Assembly: GCA_964552205.1 (NCBI GenBank)
Contig: CAZKFT010000006.1
Span: 1 to 64,000, forward strand
Direction of reading: 5' to 3'
From: JAIVGZ01 sp964552205
Lineage (GTDB): Bacteria > Pseudomonadota > Gammaproteobacteria > Natronospirales > JAIVGZ01
DNA length: 64,000 nucleotides
Shown: positions 8,745 to 16,474 of the stretch, one piece after another
Numbering within the stretch: position 1 is the first letter of the stretch
How the letters are laid out: every line of letters starts with the position of its first letter
The notes under the pieces: generated by a model
What the model was told of the DNA's origin: nothing
What the model saw: only the letters and a program-made list of their open reading frames with translations
Databases searched by the model: none
Position numbers and translations under genes: made by a program

Positions 8745-9732
8745 AGATCAGCTTGAGCGCTGGTTGAACAAGCGCTGGTATACCGCCCAGCCGCCGACAT
8801 GGTGGCTACTGCCCTTGTCATGGTTATTCGGATTGGTCACGACAATTCGCCGCATGTTGTATCGCATGTACCTGATTCCGCGCTGGAGTGCGGGCGTCCC
8901 TGTCGTGGTTGTCGGAAATCTCACTGTAGGGGGCAGCGGCAAGACCCCTGTCGTACTGGCACTGGCAGACGCCTTGCGAGCGAGGGGCGAGTTCCCCGGT
9001 ATTGTCAGTAGGGGCTACGGCGCACGCGTTCCAGGGGTCCGGGTGTTACATGCAGAAGATTCCGCGGACGCAGTCGGCGATGAGCCAGCTTTGATGGCTG
9101 GCAGAGGGGTCGCCGTCGTTGCCATCGGCGCTGACCGTGTGAAAGCAGCCAGAGCCTTGCGTCGCGCGCACCCGGTGACGGTGATTCTCACGGACGACGG
9201 CTTGCAGCACTATCGCCTCAAACGCGACTGCGAGGTTGTCGTCGTAGATGGTCGGCGGTCATTCGGAAATGGCGCCTTGCTTCCTGCAGGTCCCTTGCGT
9301 GAACCGCGTCGTCGACTGCGGTCGGTAGATGTGGTTCTGACCAGCGGTAAGCCCGAGGATGGGCAATACGGATTCCGCCTTGTTCCCGGTGAGGTGAAGC
9401 GGCTTGGCTCGCTCTCTGAGACGCGACCGTTGGCGTCATTCAAAGGGCAGCGTGTCCATGCGGTGGCCGGAATAGGTGATCCCAGACGGTTCTTCGACAT
9501 GCTGGCCAGGTTGGGGATTTTCGTCACTCCACACCCGTTTCCGGATCATCACCGCTTCGTTCGCGGGGATCTGGATTTCCCTGGGGATACCCCGATTCTG
9601 ATGACTGAGAAGGATGCCGTAAAATGTGCGGGGATTGCACCGGACCATGCATGGTATGTGCCGGTCACTGCCGAGCTGGATCCAGGTGCAATCGAGAAGG
9701 TCATGCGAAGGGTTGAAGAGAGGCGAGGGTAA
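8734..9732 (+). CDS. lpxK: Tetraacyldisaccharide 4'-kinase (lipid A synthesis)
   Basis: Phosphorylates the 4' position of the tetraacyldisaccharide 1-phosphate precursor to make lipid IVA. Length is 332 residues. The N-terminus has a hydrophobic membrane-contact segment (WWLLPLSWLFGLVTTI), followed by the Walker A VGNLTVGGSGKTP near residue 65, and the DDGLQHYRLKRD block conserved in LpxK. Translation probably begins at GTG 8734, inside the end of msbA (11-base overlap); no ATG is available near this point. Membership of the msbA-lpxK-ycaR-kdsB run supports the call. Confidence 0.95.
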   Translation: MTRRDQLERWLNKRWYTAQPPTWWLLPLSWLFGLVTTIRRMLYRMYLIPRWSAGVPVVVVGNLTVGGSGKTPVVLALADALRARGEFPGIVSRGYGARVPGVRVLHAEDSADAVGDEPALMAGRGVAVVAIGADRVKAARALRRAHPVTVILTDDGLQHYRLKRDCEVVVVDGRRSFGNGALLPAGPLREPRRRLRSVDVVLTSGKPEDGQYGFRLVPGEVKRLGSLSETRPLASFKGQRVHAVAGIGDPRRFFDMLARLGIFVTPHPFPDHHRFVRGDLDFPGDTPILMTEKDAVKCAGIAPDHAWYVPVTAELDPGAIEKVMRRVEERRG

Positions 9733-9893
9733 TGGACAGCAATCTGCTGGAAATCCTGGTGTGTCCGGTATGCAAGTCGAAACTCTATTTCGATCGCGAA
9801 GCGAGTGAACTGATTTGCAGGGCGGACAAACTCGCCTTCCCGGTGCGAGATGATATCCCCGTGTTATTGGTCGAGGAGGCACGTGAACTTTAA
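9732..9893 (+). CDS. ycaR: Trm112/UPF0434 family protein YcaR
   Basis: A 53-residue protein starting MDSNLLEILVCPVCKSKL and ending VEEAREL. It carries Cys11, Cys14 and Cys29, the same three positions as E. coli YcaR, and the typical ADKLAFPVRDDIPVLL segment. Its start overlaps the lpxK stop by one base and its end overlaps kdsB by eleven. Trm112-like proteins in other organisms activate methyltransferases; the bacterial short form lies between lpxK and kdsB in many gammaproteobacteria but its role is not established. Identification is confident, function is not. Confidence 0.93.
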   Translation: MDSNLLEILVCPVCKSKLYFDREASELICRADKLAFPVRDDIPVLLVEEAREL

Positions 9894-10647
9894 GGTGGTC
9901 ATACCCGCGCGTTGGGGGTCGACGCGCCTTCCCGGCAAACCGCTGCTGGATCTCGCAGGCCGGCCCTTGCTGGCCTGGGTATGGGATATCGCGCGGGAGA
10001 GTGGTGCCACCCAGGTAGTCATCGCCACCGATGACCTTCGTATCCGCGATGCCGCCCAGGGTTTCGGCGCTGAGGTCTGTATGACATCGGCCGATCATCC
10101 TTCTGGCACTGATCGCATACATGAGGTGGCCAGTGCGTTGGCGTGGGGTGACGACGAGTTGGTGGTCAACTTGCAAGGCGACGAGCCCTTGGTGCCTCCT
10201 GAGCTCGTGGTACAAGTGGTAACGGCGTTTGGTACGAATCCGCATGTCGGAATGTCTACGGTTGCCACGCCTATCCAATCGTTGGACGATGCGCTGAATC
10301 CGAATGTTGTGAAAGTGGTGTGCGATGCCAGCATGAGGGCGATGTATTTTAGCCGGGCACCCATTCCCTTCATGCGCGATGGCGCGCAGCACGGGCTGGA
10401 GAGTCAGATCCGTTATGACGGGATGCTGCGTCATGTCGGCATCTATGGGTACCGGGTAGGGACGCTCAGGCGATTGACAGAACTGCCTGTATCACCCTAT
10501 GAGGATGTCGAAAAACTGGAGCAACTTCGGGCTCTGTGGCATGGCATCCCGATTGCAGTGGCCATTGCAGGTATTTTACCTCCAGCCGGTGTAGACACCG
10601 CCGAGGATCTGGAGCGGGTGCGGGCGCTGCTCGAGGCGGGCCAGTGA
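9883..10647 (+). CDS. kdsB: 3-deoxy-manno-octulosonate cytidylyltransferase
   Basis: Activates Kdo with CTP to make CMP-Kdo for lipopolysaccharide inner core synthesis; 254 residues. Visible features are VVIPARWGSTRLPGKPL at the N-terminus (nucleotide-binding loop), the NLQGDEPL metal-binding strand near residue 95, and the HVGIYGYR and LEQLRALW blocks of the family. The likely start is GTG 9883, placed three bases after a GGAGG sequence and inside the ycaR end. It overlaps the downstream phosphatase by four bases. Confidence 0.95.
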   Translation: MNFKVVIPARWGSTRLPGKPLLDLAGRPLLAWVWDIARESGATQVVIATDDLRIRDAAQGFGAEVCMTSADHPSGTDRIHEVASALAWGDDELVVNLQGDEPLVPPELVVQVVTAFGTNPHVGMSTVATPIQSLDDALNPNVVKVVCDASMRAMYFSRAPIPFMRDGAQHGLESQIRYDGMLRHVGIYGYRVGTLRRLTELPVSPYEDVEKLEQLRALWHGIPIAVAIAGILPPAGVDTAEDLERVRALLEAGQ

Positions 10648-11117
10648 GCAAGCGTACGTCCATACTTTTTATCTGCATGGGCAATATCTGCAGGTCACCA
10701 ACGGCCGAGGGTGTGTTTCGTAAGTTGATAGCAGACCGGGGAGTTGCACACCTCTTTGAGGTGGATTCAGCAGGCACGCACGCCTATCACATCGGCAATC
10801 CACCGGACCGTCGGTCCATCGATGCTGCAAAACGACGCGGCATCGATCTCACGACATTGCGCGCTCGCAAGGTTGAGCCCGCCGACTTCCAGCGCTTTCA
10901 CCTGTTACTTGCAATGGACGAAGAAAATCTGGCCTTGCTGCACGGCATGGCTGCACCGGAGGAACAGGGTCGTGTGAAGCTGTATCTGGAATACGCACGA
11001 CGCAACTCCCGTCGTGAAGTGCCAGACCCGTACTATGGTGGCGCCAACGGCTTTGAGGACGTCCTGGACTTGGTCGAGGACGCCGCTGAGGGCTTGCTGG
11101 AATCCCTGTTGCCTTAG
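10644..11117 (+). CDS. Low-molecular-weight protein-tyrosine phosphatase
   Basis: A cytoplasmic phosphatase of 157 residues. The P-loop CMGNICRS has the nucleophilic Cys11 and Arg17, and the general acid lies in VPDPYYGG near residue 126, all in the normal places for the family. GTG 10644 overlaps the kdsB stop; the frame extends upstream but that part is inside kdsB. Members linked to exopolysaccharide loci act on BY-kinases, but no such kinase is near, so the substrate is unknown. It ends tail-to-tail with rne in a four-base overlap. Confidence 0.92.
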   Translation: MSKRTSILFICMGNICRSPTAEGVFRKLIADRGVAHLFEVDSAGTHAYHIGNPPDRRSIDAAKRRGIDLTTLRARKVEPADFQRFHLLLAMDEENLALLHGMAAPEEQGRVKLYLEYARRNSRREVPDPYYGGANGFEDVLDLVEDAAEGLLESLLP

Positions 11118-13306
11118 GACCCCTCGCCTTCGCGAGGACCGCCCATGGGCAAGGATGCCTGAACCGGGGCCGGTGCCGACGATTGGGCGGCCGGTGCTGA
11201 CGGTTGAGCAGGGGCATTGTCAGAACTACCGCTGTTACCGTTTGAAGGTGTACTTGTATCCGGGTTTGCTTCCTGTGTTCCGCTGCCCTTGCGCCGACGA
11301 CGTCCACCGCGGCGACCGCGGCGACCCTTGCGCTCGCCATCAGCCTTCACAGCGATCTCAGGGTTGATGACCGTATCATCCGATTCGTTGGCTGGTTTTG
11401 CCGGCTCCACAGGGCGTGCGGCTTTTGGTTGCTCTTGCTTCGGTTTGGGTTCCCGCTTGGGTTGTTCGCGCTTTGCGCGCGGTGGCCGTTGCTTGCTCCG
11501 GTTCCCGTCTCCGCGCTCGCTGCGGTCGCCTCTCTTACTTCCGCGGCGTGCGCTGTCGTGCGATCCACGTCCGCGCTGCGGACGTTCAGACTGTACCTGC
11601 TCGCGCTTCTTCTTGGCGGGGTCCGGTGCGAAAAGGAAATTCCAGAGGCGCGTGAAAAGCCCCGGTGGCGGGACCGCGGCAATCGCGGAAACCGGACCAG
11701 GATGTGCGCGCGGAATCGCTTGCACCAGCGGCGCGTCCGGTGTGACCGGCGGCTCAGCGGCGTCAGGTGCCAGAATGGGCGCCGGGCCGGTGGCCAGGGT
11801 ATAACTCGGGTTGTTGGGCTGCTGTTTCACTTCGTCGTCGCGCAAGCGGACGATTTCGAAATGCGGTGTGTCAATGTGCGGGTTGGCGAGGATGATGATG
11901 CCGACCTCGTGTTCAGCCTCGATGGTGGCAATTGCCTTGCGCTTTTCATTCACGAGGAAGGTGGCGACTTCCACAGGTACCTGGGCGTAAACTCGTCCGG
12001 TACGATCCTTGAGTGCCTCTTCCTCGACCAGCCGGAGTACCGACAGCGCGAGTGATTCTACGCCGCGGATGGAGCCCTGGCCTTCGCACCGAGGGCAAGC
12101 AATGTGACTCTGCTCGCCGAGCGAGGGACGTAGTCGCTGGCGAGACATCTCCAGGAGGCCAAAGCGGGAGATGCGCCCAATCTGGACTCTGGCACGATCC
12201 TGCTCCAACGCGTCGTGCAGGCGATCCTCCACTGCCCGTTGATTTCGTGAAGGTTCCATATCAATGAAATCGATGACGATGAGGCCGCCCAGATCGCGCA
12301 AGCGCAACTGGCGCGCAATCTCATCCGCTGCCTCGAGATTGGTGTTAAGTGCTGTTTCCTCGATGTCTGCGCCTTTGGTGGCGCGCGCGGAGTTGATATC
12401 GATCGACACCAGCGCTTCTGTATGGTCGATGACCAGCGCGCCACCTGAGGGCAACCGGACTTCGCGACGGAATGCGGACTCGATCTGGCTTTCAATCTGG
12501 AAGCGGGAGAACAAGGGGACCGATTCGGCGTACAGCTTGAGTTTGGGCAGGTTTTGCGGCATGACCTGCTCCATGAACTCCTTGGCTTGGGCGAAGGTTG
12601 CCTCGTCATCCACGAGCACCTCGCCGATGTCTGCACGCAGCCCATCTCGGAGTGCACGAATGATGGCATTGCTCTCCTGGTAAATCAGGACCGGCGCCTT
12701 CTTTTCTTTGGATGCTTGGTCTATTGATTCCCACAGGCGGACCAGATAGTCCAGATCCCACTGCAATTCCTCGGTGCTTCGACCGACGCCAGCGGTACGG
12801 ATGATGACCCCCATGCCTTCCGGCAGGTCCAGCTGGGAGAGGGCTTCCCGCAATTCCGCTCTATCGTCCCCATCTATGCGGCGGGAAACACCGCCAGCTC
12901 TGGGATTGTTGGGCATGAGCACAAGAAAGCGCCCTGCGAGGCTGATGTAGGTGGTGAGCGCCGCACCCTTGGTACCGCGTTCCTCTTTCTCAACCTGAAC
13001 GATGATCTCGATGCCTTCCGGAACCAACTCGCGAATGTTCTGGCGATTGCCTTCCTGCACATCAGGATTGCGGAAGTAGTTGCGTGCGATTTCCTTCAAG
13101 GGCAGGAACCCGTGCCTTTCGCTGCCGAAATCGACAAATGCGGCTTCCAGGCTTTGCTCTACCCGGGTGATGCGGCCTTTGTAGATATTGGCCTTTTTCT
13201 GTTCCCGGGACCGGCTTTCAATATCAAGGTCGTATAGCTTTTGGCCGTCTACCATGGCCACGCGCAACTCTTCCGGCTGAGTCGCGTTGATCAACATGCG
13301 TTTCAT
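11114..13306 (-). CDS. rne: Ribonuclease E
   Basis: Endoribonuclease for mRNA decay and rRNA/tRNA processing, 730 residues. The catalytic half aligns position by position with what is known for E. coli: S1 domain about 36-120, catalytic Asp303 (SIDINS) and Asp346 (VIDFIDM), and the zinc-link Cys404-x2-Cys407 (CPRCEGQG). From about residue 500 the sequence becomes low complexity, first Ala/Pro-rich, then very Arg/Lys-rich (610-665, an RNA-binding region), then Gly/Arg and Ser/Pro-rich. The C-terminal scaffold is much shorter than the E. coli one (1061 residues in total), so the degradosome partners probably differ. It diverges from rluC, as in E. coli. Confidence 0.95.
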   Translation of the reverse strand: MKRMLINATQPEELRVAMVDGQKLYDLDIESRSREQKKANIYKGRITRVEQSLEAAFVDFGSERHGFLPLKEIARNYFRNPDVQEGNRQNIRELVPEGIEIIVQVEKEERGTKGAALTTYISLAGRFLVLMPNNPRAGGVSRRIDGDDRAELREALSQLDLPEGMGVIIRTAGVGRSTEELQWDLDYLVRLWESIDQASKEKKAPVLIYQESNAIIRALRDGLRADIGEVLVDDEATFAQAKEFMEQVMPQNLPKLKLYAESVPLFSRFQIESQIESAFRREVRLPSGGALVIDHTEALVSIDINSARATKGADIEETALNTNLEAADEIARQLRLRDLGGLIVIDFIDMEPSRNQRAVEDRLHDALEQDRARVQIGRISRFGLLEMSRQRLRPSLGEQSHIACPRCEGQGSIRGVESLALSVLRLVEEEALKDRTGRVYAQVPVEVATFLVNEKRKAIATIEAEHEVGIIILANPHIDTPHFEIVRLRDDEVKQQPNNPSYTLATGPAPILAPDAAEPPVTPDAPLVQAIPRAHPGPVSAIAAVPPPGLFTRLWNFLFAPDPAKKKREQVQSERPQRGRGSHDSARRGSKRGDRSERGDGNRSKQRPPRAKREQPKREPKPKQEQPKAARPVEPAKPANESDDTVINPEIAVKADGERKGRRGRRGGRRRRKGSGTQEANPDTSTPSNGNSGSSDNAPAQPSAPAAQSSAPAPVQASLPMGGPREGEGS

Positions 13307-13559
13307 TGTCGTTATCCCACAGGCGCTCTACCGAGGCTGCGGTCACGATATGCCGGCGGGGGCGGGGATGTATTCCGGGTTGTCTGCAACGCGCGATTCC
13401 CGCGCGACTGCCAAAAACCTTGCCCTGGGCTCTGCGGCGCATCGTGACCATGCAACCGCATGGGAGCGCGTTCATAAAAAAGTCTGCCCGTTATCGCGAA
13501 CTTACAGGGCACCTACCCAACCGCTGCGCCCACAGTTCGCCGTCAGGTAATATACAGGC
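13307..13559. promoter_or_regulatory. rne-rluC divergent intergenic region
   Basis: These 253 bases are the largest unassigned gap between protein genes. Divergent transcription of rne and rluC must start here. An A-run (cataaaaaagt, about 13476-13486) gives a short AT-rich patch on the rne side and could contain its -10; on the rluC side TAATAT lies just before the start codon. In E. coli the rne leader is a long autoregulatory 5' UTR; a comparable leader here is possible but not shown. The short open frames in the gap have no recognisable character. Confidence 0.5.
13548..13553 (+). promoter_or_regulatory. Candidate -10 box abutting the rluC start
   Basis: TAATAT is followed by ACAGGC and then the rluC ATG at 13560, so the predicted transcript would begin at the start codon. 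There is no Shine-Dalgarno at a useful distance. The -35 region is poor. Confidence 0.4.
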
Positions 13560-14525
13560 ATGACGGGTGTCCATCAATTGAAAGCGCGTTTGGTCCCCGT
13601 CAGTGATGACGATGCCGGCCAAAGGCTCGACAATTTCCTCATGAGGCACCTTCGATCGGTGCCCAGAAGTGCCGTTTACCGCCTTTTGCGCACCGGCCAG
13701 GTCCGGGTCAATGGTGGCAGGGCCAAGCCGGACCGTCGGCTGGAATCGGGAGACCAGGTCCGAATCCCGCCAGTAAAGATGGAAGAAAAGACCGCGCCCG
13801 GGACTCCCTCGGCAGCGCAACGGGCGCTGATTTCCGACGCCATCATCCACGAAGACAAGGATTTGTTGGTCATCAACAAGCCTGCCGGGATGGCTGTGCA
13901 CGGGGGTAGCGGGGTCAGCTTCGGGGTGATTGAGGTTTTGCGGGCCATGCGTCCGGAAGGAACCTTCGAGCTTGCGCACCGCCTTGATCGTGAAACCAGC
14001 GGTTGCCTGATTATCGCGAAGCGGCGACCTGCACTACGGAAACTACATGCATCCTTCCGCGAAGGAACGGTTGAAAAGCGGTATCTCGCTCTCTTGGTGG
14101 GACATTGGGATCATGGCGCGGTCGCAGTAGGCGCCGCGTTGAAAAAAAACCAGGTAAGGGGCGGGGAGCGAATGGTTACCGTGGACACCGAAGATGGCAA
14201 AAGCGCGCTCAGTCACTTCCGGCCGCTGGAGACCCAGCGTGACGCGAGCTTCATGGAGGTCATCATCGAAACCGGCCGCACCCACCAGATCCGTGTGCAT
14301 GCGGCGCACCTCGGTCATCCGGTGGCTGGCGACGAGAAGTATGGCGATGGCGAAGCCAATAAGCGCTTCAGCCGCCTGGGATTGAAGCGTATGTTCCTGC
14401 ATGCCAGCTCGCTTGCCATGCCGCACCCGAACGGGGATACGTTGGCGGTCAGCGCGCCATTGGATGATGAATTGAGGGAGTTCCTTGATGTCATCGCCGC
14501 GAACAAGCCTCGGGGACGGCGTTGA
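13560..14525 (+). CDS. rluC: 23S rRNA pseudouridine synthase (RluC family)
   Basis: Makes pseudouridines in 23S rRNA (955, 2504 and 2580 in E. coli). The 321-residue protein has an N-terminal S4 RNA-binding domain (about 18-80, LDNFLMRHLR...VRVNG) and a pseudouridine synthase domain with the catalytic Asp143 in HRLDRETSG, plus ETGRTHQIRVH. Position opposite rne supports RluC rather than RluD or RluA. Only ATG 13560 gives a complete S4 domain. The next gene begins within its last codons. Confidence 0.93.
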   Translation: MTGVHQLKARLVPVSDDDAGQRLDNFLMRHLRSVPRSAVYRLLRTGQVRVNGGRAKPDRRLESGDQVRIPPVKMEEKTAPGTPSAAQRALISDAIIHEDKDLLVINKPAGMAVHGGSGVSFGVIEVLRAMRPEGTFELAHRLDRETSGCLIIAKRRPALRKLHASFREGTVEKRYLALLVGHWDHGAVAVGAALKKNQVRGGERMVTVDTEDGKSALSHFRPLETQRDASFMEVIIETGRTHQIRVHAAHLGHPVAGDEKYGDGEANKRFSRLGLKRMFLHASSLAMPHPNGDTLAVSAPLDDELREFLDVIAANKPRGRR

Positions 14526-15172
14526 CGGGGCAGTTCCGACTGATCGTATTCGACTGGGACGGAACGCTGATGGACTCGGTCGGAAACATCGTGTCCACCA
14601 TGCAAGCCACCATCCAGCGCCTGGATTTACCTCCGCGCAGTGACGACGAAGTCCGAGCCGTCATTGGTCTCGGATTGTATGAAGCCCTTTCGACACTTTT
14701 CCCAGGTCAGTCGCGAGCCGATCAGGAGCGTGTCAGGGAGGCCTATCGCGACCATTTCCTTGGTGCGGCTGTGCGACCAACACTGTTCCCGGGTGTCCGT
14801 GACACGCTGGCCTCAGTCGCTGAACGGGGGGTGACCCTGGCGGTGGCAACCGGTAAGGGAAGAGCGGGGCTTGACCGCGAGTTGGCGGAGACCGGGCTGG
14901 CGGATTTTATGGCAGGCAGTCGTTGTGCCGATGAGTGCAGATCCAAGCCGGACCCGCAGATGTTGGAGGAGTTGATGCTCTCGCTAGGGCACGAACCGCA
15001 AAGCACCCTGATGGTGGGAGATGCCGAGTTCGATTTGTTGATGGCACGAAACGCTGGTACGGCGGCCATCGGAGTACGGGGCGGAGCGCACGATGACAAT
15101 CGTCTGGCCTTGCATCAACCGTTGGCCATCATCGACGCGGTGACTGAGCTGCCGGGGATGCTCAGACGCTGA
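14522..15172 (+). CDS. HAD-IA family hydrolase (phosphoglycolate phosphatase-like)
   Basis: A 216-residue phosphatase with nucleophile Asp11 and acid/base Asp13 in VFDWDGTLMDS, the Lys of motif III in RSKPDPQM, and the motif IV acidic pair in GDAEFDLLMA. The start is a TTG overlapping the rluC stop (TTGA), so it is probably coupled to rluC. The alpha-helical cap region is of the Gph type, but the substrate cannot be told from sequence. It overlaps the yceF end by eleven bases on the other strand. Confidence 0.88.
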   Translation: MTGQFRLIVFDWDGTLMDSVGNIVSTMQATIQRLDLPPRSDDEVRAVIGLGLYEALSTLFPGQSRADQERVREAYRDHFLGAAVRPTLFPGVRDTLASVAERGVTLAVATGKGRAGLDRELAETGLADFMAGSRCADECRSKPDPQMLEELMLSLGHEPQSTLMVGDAEFDLLMARNAGTAAIGVRGGAHDDNRLALHQPLAIIDAVTELPGMLRR

Positions 15173-15734
15173 TTCCGAAGTTACGCAGGAGGTGACAAAG
15201 CCGAATGAGTGGTAGCCCCACCAGCGCTGTTGGATCATCTTCCTCGATGGACGCTACCAGCGTAATCCCCAAACCTTCCGATTTGAAACTGCCTGCGCAA
15301 TCGTAGGCGGGCTCTCGTCGCAGGTAGTCCTGAATCGTGCTTTCATCAAGCTGGCGGAAGCGGACGGCCGTCCTTGCCACCTGTGTCTCCGAGCGGCCAT
15401 TCGCCAGATCCAGGACACATACCGAGGTGAAGAAGTCCACGGACTGTCCAGACAGCGCCAACAATTGCGCCACGGCGTTGTCATGGGTCCCGGGTTTGCC
15501 CAGGATCTGGTCGCCAGTGCTGGCCACTTGGTCCGACCCGATGGCCACGCCCGTCTGGAAATGAACCCGTGCTGCAGCCGCTTTCGCACTCGCGAGGCGG
15601 TGGGAAATGGCCTCGGGGAGCTCGCCCAGTTGGGGAGTTTCATCAATTTCAGGGCGGAAAACCTCGAATGGCAGGCCAAGCCGTTCCAAGAGCTGACGCC
15701 GGTAAATCGAGGTTGAGGCGAGAATGAGGGTCAC
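15162..15734 (-). CDS. yceF: Maf/YceF-type nucleoside triphosphate pyrophosphatase
   Basis: A 190-residue Maf-family house-cleaning pyrophosphatase. It starts MTLILASTSIYRRQLLERLGLPF, the conserved Maf N-terminus, and has FRPEIDETP, AIGSDQVAS and QDYLRREPAYDCAGSFKSEGLG. The YceF subfamily acts on 7-methyl-GTP; assignment to YceF rather than Maf/YhdE rests on its position next to yceD-rpmF, as in E. coli. It diverges from yceD across 86 bases. Confidence 0.92.
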   Translation of the reverse strand: MTLILASTSIYRRQLLERLGLPFEVFRPEIDETPQLGELPEAISHRLASAKAAAARVHFQTGVAIGSDQVASTGDQILGKPGTHDNAVAQLLALSGQSVDFFTSVCVLDLANGRSETQVARTAVRFRQLDESTIQDYLRREPAYDCAGSFKSEGLGITLVASIEEDDPTALVGLPLIRLCHLLRNFGISV

Positions 15735-15782
15735 TGGTGGTCTTTCCTTTCAGTAAAAACAACAGCTTGCCGTAGAAACGCT

Positions 15783-15811
15783 TTGACATCAATCCGGCCC
15801 GACCGTATCAT
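15783..15811 (+). promoter_or_regulatory. Sigma70-type promoter for yceD-rpmF-plsX-fabH
   Basis: A perfect TTGACA at 15783-15788, a 17-base spacer and TATCAT at 15806-15811. The expected start of transcription is about 15818, only some three bases before the yceD ATG at 15821, so the mRNA would be almost leaderless. It is the best promoter by sequence in the window. Confidence 0.75.
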
Positions 15812-15820
15812 TGCGCGCTT

Positions 15821-16255
15821 ATGTCGCAAGGGTTGCCAGGCCGCGTGAATGTTGCACGACTCGCGGCGCGTAGTGCCCGGGTCGACAGCGTCACGCCGGT
15901 TTCCGCGATGGAGCGTTTCAGGACCGTATTGGCTGATGATAGCGGCACGGTCGAGTCGGCGTTGGCATTTAGCGTAGACGAGCAGTCACGGATGAAGGTG
16001 TCTGGCACGGCAAGAGCCGGCGTACAGGTGGTGTGCCAACGCTGCCTGGAGCCGATGCCTTTGGTCGTCGAGGCTGCTTTCGAGCTACTGCTGTTCGACA
16101 ACGAAACGGCTGATGATGTTGGTAGCGACGCAGTAGTCGTTGAGCGCGGTGAAGTGTCGCCGCTTGAACTGGTTGAAGATGAGTTGATCCTAGCTATGCC
16201 AATCGTCACCCGCCATGGGGATGGTGAGCACTGTGCGGCGAGACATGAATCGTAA
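15821..16255 (+). CDS. yceD: YceD/DUF177 family protein (23S rRNA accumulation)
   Basis: A 144-residue protein of the DUF177 family, linked in E. coli and plants to accumulation of 23S rRNA. It has the single CQRCLEPM Cys-x2-Cys block near residues 71-74 and an acidic C-terminal part (VVERGEVSPLELVEDELILAMPIV). Position just before rpmF is conserved widely. The start lacks a Shine-Dalgarno and sits just after the predicted transcription start. Confidence 0.9.
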   Translation: MSQGLPGRVNVARLAARSARVDSVTPVSAMERFRTVLADDSGTVESALAFSVDEQSRMKVSGTARAGVQVVCQRCLEPMPLVVEAAFELLLFDNETADDVGSDAVVVERGEVSPLELVEDELILAMPIVTRHGDGEHCAARHES

Positions 16256-16279
16256 CGATGATAGTGGGAGTTTCCTGAA

Positions 16280-16471
16280 ATGGCAGTCCAGAAAAGTCGT
16301 AAATCCCGTTCCACCCGTGGCATGCGTCGTTCGCATGATGCGTTGACCGGTCCGACGCTGTCCGTCGACCCGACATCCGGTGAGACCCACGTCCGTCACC
16401 ATGTGACCGCAGATGGTTACTATCGTGGCAAGAAGGTCATCGCCTCGAAGCCGGTTAAGACGGAAGAATAA
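16280..16471 (+). CDS. rpmF: 50S ribosomal protein L32
   Basis: A 63-residue ribosomal protein starting MAVQKSRKSRSTRGMRRSHD, which is diagnostic for L32, and carrying VRHHVTADGYYRGKKV. The zinc-ribbon cysteines found in some L32 proteins are absent, as in E. coli. GGGAG about ten bases upstream serves as ribosome site. The stop codon is in the same frame as plsX, 13 codons before the first plsX ATG. Confidence 0.97.
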   Translation: MAVQKSRKSRSTRGMRRSHDALTGPTLSVDPTSGETHVRHHVTADGYYRGKKVIASKPVKTEE

Positions 16472-16474
16472 GCG

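Noticed and set aside
9436..10434. 332-codon open frame on the minus strand over lpxK-ycaR-kdsB
   Set aside because: Three well-supported genes occupy the other strand, and the antisense protein has no family character. Long antisense frames are common in GC-rich DNA.
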